Below, one piece after another: positions 60,757-64,000 of a DNA stretch of 64,000 nucleotides. Each line of letters begins with the position of its first letter. Position 1 is the stretch's first letter. Made by a program: the position numbers and the translations under genes. Under the pieces are notes generated by a model. It had not been told where the DNA came from and did no database searches. It saw only the letters and a program-made list of their open reading frames with translations. This stretch comes from Dryas octopetala (taxonomy: Eukaryota; Streptophyta; Magnoliopsida; Rosales; Rosaceae). Location: NCBI GenBank assembly GCA_963921425.1, contig OY992838.1, forward strand, positions 4,774,001-4,838,000. The letters are read 5' to 3'.

Positions 60757-63006
60757 TTAATTTGCTGCCGATTTCTGCCTTGATGAGGTTTCACGAAGGT
60801 GCTTCTCTTGAGAGAGCAGCTTTGCAAACCTGCATATGTTTTAAAAAAATTGTTCTTTGGTATAATACATGCATGCCACAAGCAGAGTTTTAATCAACAA
60901 GTTAGAATAGTTTCACACACCTTATAAGAGCCTGTTCGTTGGTCTCATGTTTTGATGGTGCAAAACTACCCGTCTCTAAATTCACTCTTGACACTGGTTT
61001 CTTCAACAACCCTTCTGCAATGCTTGCAAGATTTTCCAAATTCTCCTTGGTGGAAACATCAACAGAGGACACTTGCCCTTTCAATGTATCATCCTGCAAA
61101 TTCCATTCCAAATTAGTCAACCTTAAGACATGTACATAACAAAATTAAAGCACCAATATAAGCATGAAAGGATGCACATGAACCTGAATTCGAAGGTAAT
61201 TTTTTTCGCATTCGAAGGATTTGAAAACCACAGACATGTGAAGGTCCACTATGTCTCCACTTGCTTGAGTGAACACATCCACTAATGGGGTTGAATGGTC
61301 ACTTAGTAACCACCCAAATACCCCCCATCTGGCTGCTTCATTTGCACTGTATTTCTCTTCAACTTTGACAGAACCTGTCCCCAATGACAGAACCAGCAGT
61401 CGACCATAATGGTCTGCTGCTTTTATAGAATTGAAATCTGGGCTCCCCCTGTGTACCTCTTTTGTCACTTCCCCAATAGCAATTAAAGTCTATGTGATCA
61501 CATTCATAAGAATTGGGCATGCAAGGGTTTCTATCAGTGTTGTAGATTTGTAGGACCAAAACAAAAACACCCAAAAAGCTCAAAATCAAATTTATATTCA
61601 CCGGATTGTTAGCTGCTACACCACCATCAACAAGATTGAATTTTTCCACATTTCCTGCAGAGTCTTTGGTTTCAAAGTAATGGGCAGGAAAATAAGTTGG
61701 GGCTGCCGAAGTTCCAATGCATATATCTGAGAGTAAGGCATTGAGGCTTGGCTTGCTCTTCACCTAAAGCATAAATTAATATACATGATGATGCGTACTA
61801 TAATGCTAGCTTTTGTACTTCTAAGAAATTCCAAATTTGAAATCAATTAATTTGGATGAGCTTCAAAACCTGAAAGCTGGAGAAGATGGTGGGCTGGAGT
61901 CGCTTGATGTCAAAAGTTGGGATGACAACGTTGGTCAATGTTTGGTGACATCGTGTGTTTCCTAGTTTTTGCTTAAGGAGAGTCTGGAGATACTTGCCAT
62001 CGTACCTTGGTCCAAACACAGCTTTGATCATTTTGGTAACATGAGCAAGTGGGCAACTGTGTTGCTTAAACAGAATGTAAAGGAATGTGTTAGTTAGACT
62101 AGCTTATAATCCTATAACCAACATTATACCATATTACCATGTGGTTAATTATTATATGTTTCTTCAATCCCAAAATGTTTGTACCACATTGGTCCTATGC
62201 TAGAGAGATCTTGTGCACGTGCATAATAAGTACTTCAAAGAATCCAATTATCAGTTTTTTTTTTTCTTTGTTAATGAGGAAAACTTCCACAGCCCACTTC
62301 ATCATTGAGTATAAAGTCTTACGGCAAACTCACAAGCATTAGTTTGTGTGAGAAGTACTCATGTTGTTATATATGATATCAAAACCGCATCACAAGCTTA
62401 TTTATCATGATTTAGTGTGTGATTGTGCGCTACAACCAAAAAAATACCTATTTAGTTATGGTTAAGTCCAATTAAGAATTGCCAAAAAAAAGAGTCTAAT
62501 TAATAGTCTTTTTAGCTGAAGATTTTCCTTCTTGTTGCAATTAATACCATTACCTCATTTGAGGGAAAATTTTAGGACCATTTTCAAAATAGAAGGACTT
62601 GATATCTTTGGCAGCATACATAGGGCGACTGTTTTCATTGGGTGCAGTTAGCATGATGGTCAATAGACCACCTGTGCTTGTCCCTGCAATCACATCAAAG
62701 TAGTCTGCAACTCTTGCTTCCTCACCATCTAGTTTCTGCATGGAAACCAAGTATATATGATTCTCAATTCTCAAGTATATATATATATATAATTGGGTAA
62801 AGGCCATTAACCCAGTACAGTGCATGCCCTGCTGTATTTATTTTATTTAGACGTACAATATATAAAAATATAACCTGTAACTGAGACTCTAAGAAGCCAA
62901 GTATCACTCCTGGAATAATTCCTCTTATTCCACCTCCATCAATGCTGAGAATTGTAATGAAGTTTCCATGAGTAGGAGGTTTTACTTTTCTTTTTGTTCT
63001 TTCCAT
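60757..63006 (-). CDS. Patatin-like acyl hydrolase P7
   Basis: Seven exons on the minus strand, 63006-62875, 62735-62554, 62056-61870, 61763-61602, 61489-61184, 61093-60921 and 60829-60757, give 404 residues. Ser64 (GTSTGG) and Asp213 ([11 protein letters not shown]) are intact. It is the most diverged copy: a basic N-terminus ([11 protein letters not shown]), [16 protein letters not shown] in place of [16 protein letters not shown], an extra residue in exon 5 (AADHYGRLL), and a Cys in TRCHQTL. Exon 3 ends FSSFQ instead of FSSFE or FSSYE. It keeps the LRIQ/DDTL intron. Relic exons at 19.5 and 54.7 kb resemble its last exon, so this subtype was once more numerous. Confidence 0.91.
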
Positions 63007-63084
63007 AAGGCAGGAAATGAAATGCGCGCAGATAGAGAGGTTAATCAGAATTAAGCTGTGGAAAAATATTGTTTGTTAGGGCAT

Positions 63085-63092
63085 TTTATATA
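63085..63092 (-). promoter_or_regulatory. TATA box of P7
   Basis: TATATAAA on the minus strand, 79 bp before the ATG, within GAGTCTATATAAAAT. It is closer to the start than in P5 and P6. Confidence 0.55.
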
Positions 63093-63442
63093 GACTCTGT
63101 GTAAAGGAATCAAGTATTTAGTGGGACTTATCATTAATTCTATGGACCCAAATTAATATAGTGGATTCTAGCAAGCTAGCTTGAAAATGGCATGCATGAA
63201 TTCATGTTATGTACAATTACATCATTGACGACAACAACTCAAGAGTGGGCCATTTCCTAAAGATGAGTAGTGCTCTTGCTTTGAGAGAAAAGATGACACC
63301 TAATTAGACACACCCCATCCAAGAATTGTAGGTGAAACCATGAGAATTGTAGGCAGGAGAAACAATTTGGTGAAAGCCAAATTAAAACGTACACATCCAA
63401 AGTGGGAAATTAAGCATCATTCTGTCAGATAAATGGAATTCA

Positions 63443-63494
63443 TGAATGGATCACCTTTTTTTTTTTTTTGGGGCCATTGTGAATGGATCACCTT
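63443..63494 (-). repeat. A-tailed micro-insertion with 15-bp direct repeats
   Basis: TGAATGGATCACCTT occurs at 63443-63457 and 63480-63494. The 22-bp insert reads on the minus strand CAATGGCCCC followed by about 12 A. Confidence 0.7.
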
Positions 63495-63626
63495 AAACAT
63501 GTCCATTTTGCTCGTGTAAACTGTACTGGTGTGTGGCATCTCAAATAAAATGAGGTACTTACTGCTTTTGAATCAGAAAAGAGTTAATCAGAAGGCCCGT
63601 GAGAAAAGCATTAATAACCATCTAAT

Positions 63627-63676
63627 AAGCACACATACCAATGGCCAAAAAAAGCAAAAAAAAAGCACGCATACCA
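63627..63676 (+). repeat. A-tailed micro-insertion with 14-bp direct repeats
   Basis: AAGCACACATACCA (63627-63640) and AAGCACGCATACCA (63663-63676) differ at one base. They flank ATGGCC plus an A-rich tail (22 bp). Confidence 0.65.
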
Positions 63677-64000
63677 AAAGCATTTTTTTGGCCAAAGAAA
63701 CGCCCATACCAAGGAGACCACATTAGCAGTCAAATTTGGGCCAGACGGGCCAGGCTCCAGCCCAGTTTTAATCCCATACCTGACAAGCCTTTCTTTCTTT
63801 TTTTGGTCGAACTTGACAATTTTTTTTTTTTTTTTTCGAGACTTCTATAAGTTCTATTTGAGTCGTTTAGTTTTATAATATATTAAATAAAGTCTTATGA
63901 CTTTTAAAATTCTAACTAAAGTCTAATAATATTGTAACAATTCCATGTTACACAATACTGGTCTATTATTTTCTATTTTTTTCATATACCAAGCGCCGAG

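Larger units (their letters stand above)
63007..64000. other. P7 upstream region
   Basis: Promoter of P7 and further AT-rich DNA. The last 550 bp contain three micro-insertions with A-rich tails (63443-63494, 63627-63676 and about 63779-63819). No gene was seen. Confidence 0.5.

Overview
The window is nuclear DNA of a flowering plant, almost certainly a eudicot. It shows AT-rich intergenic DNA, GT-AG introns, plant-type SDH5, RPN11, carboxylesterase and patatin-like genes, and nested plant transposons (CACTA, MULE, hairpin MITEs, LTR elements). A rosid such as a Rosaceae species would fit, but that is only an impression. All gene models were spliced by hand from splice sites, reading frame and, for the patatin genes, comparison between copies.

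Layout. Positions 1-15,000 hold ordinary genes: a DPH4-type J-protein (+), two conserved plant proteins of unknown function (+), mitochondrial SDH5 (-, 4 exons), an intronless class-I carboxylesterase (+), and the proteasome deubiquitinase RPN11 (-, 6 exons). Positions 15,000-23,000 are repeat-rich: a solo LTR with a 5-bp target duplication, a G-rich island between AT-rich inverted arms, a MULE with about 350-bp terminal repeats and a 9-bp target duplication, and hairpin MITEs. Positions 23,236-34,531 are one 11.3-kb CACTA element with a spliced TNPA-like gene and other elements nested inside.

Positions 34,500-63,000 are a patatin-like acyl hydrolase array. P1, P2, P3 and pseudogene P4 are on the + strand; P5, P6 and P7 are on the - strand. 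The two groups converge tail to tail near 49-50.5 kb. Six copies are intact (404-418 residues, Ser-Asp dyad, DGGGIRG, GTSTGG). P1+P2 and P3+P4 look like two copies of one two-gene unit. Relic last exons lie at 19.5 kb and 54.7 kb, and a collapsed copy seems to lie near 22.9-23.1 kb, so this is an active birth-and-death cluster. Because the unit is duplicated, sister copies act as empty sites and date three insertions (the large CACTA, a mini-CACTA and a 1.5-kb element) after the duplication.

The least expected pattern is a scatter of about a dozen insertions of 16-34 bp. Each is a few bases plus an A-rich tail, often ending GGCC-A(n), GACC-A(n) or CTC-A(n), flanked by direct repeats of 6-16 bp. 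They look like drastically 5'-truncated retroposons with target-site duplications.
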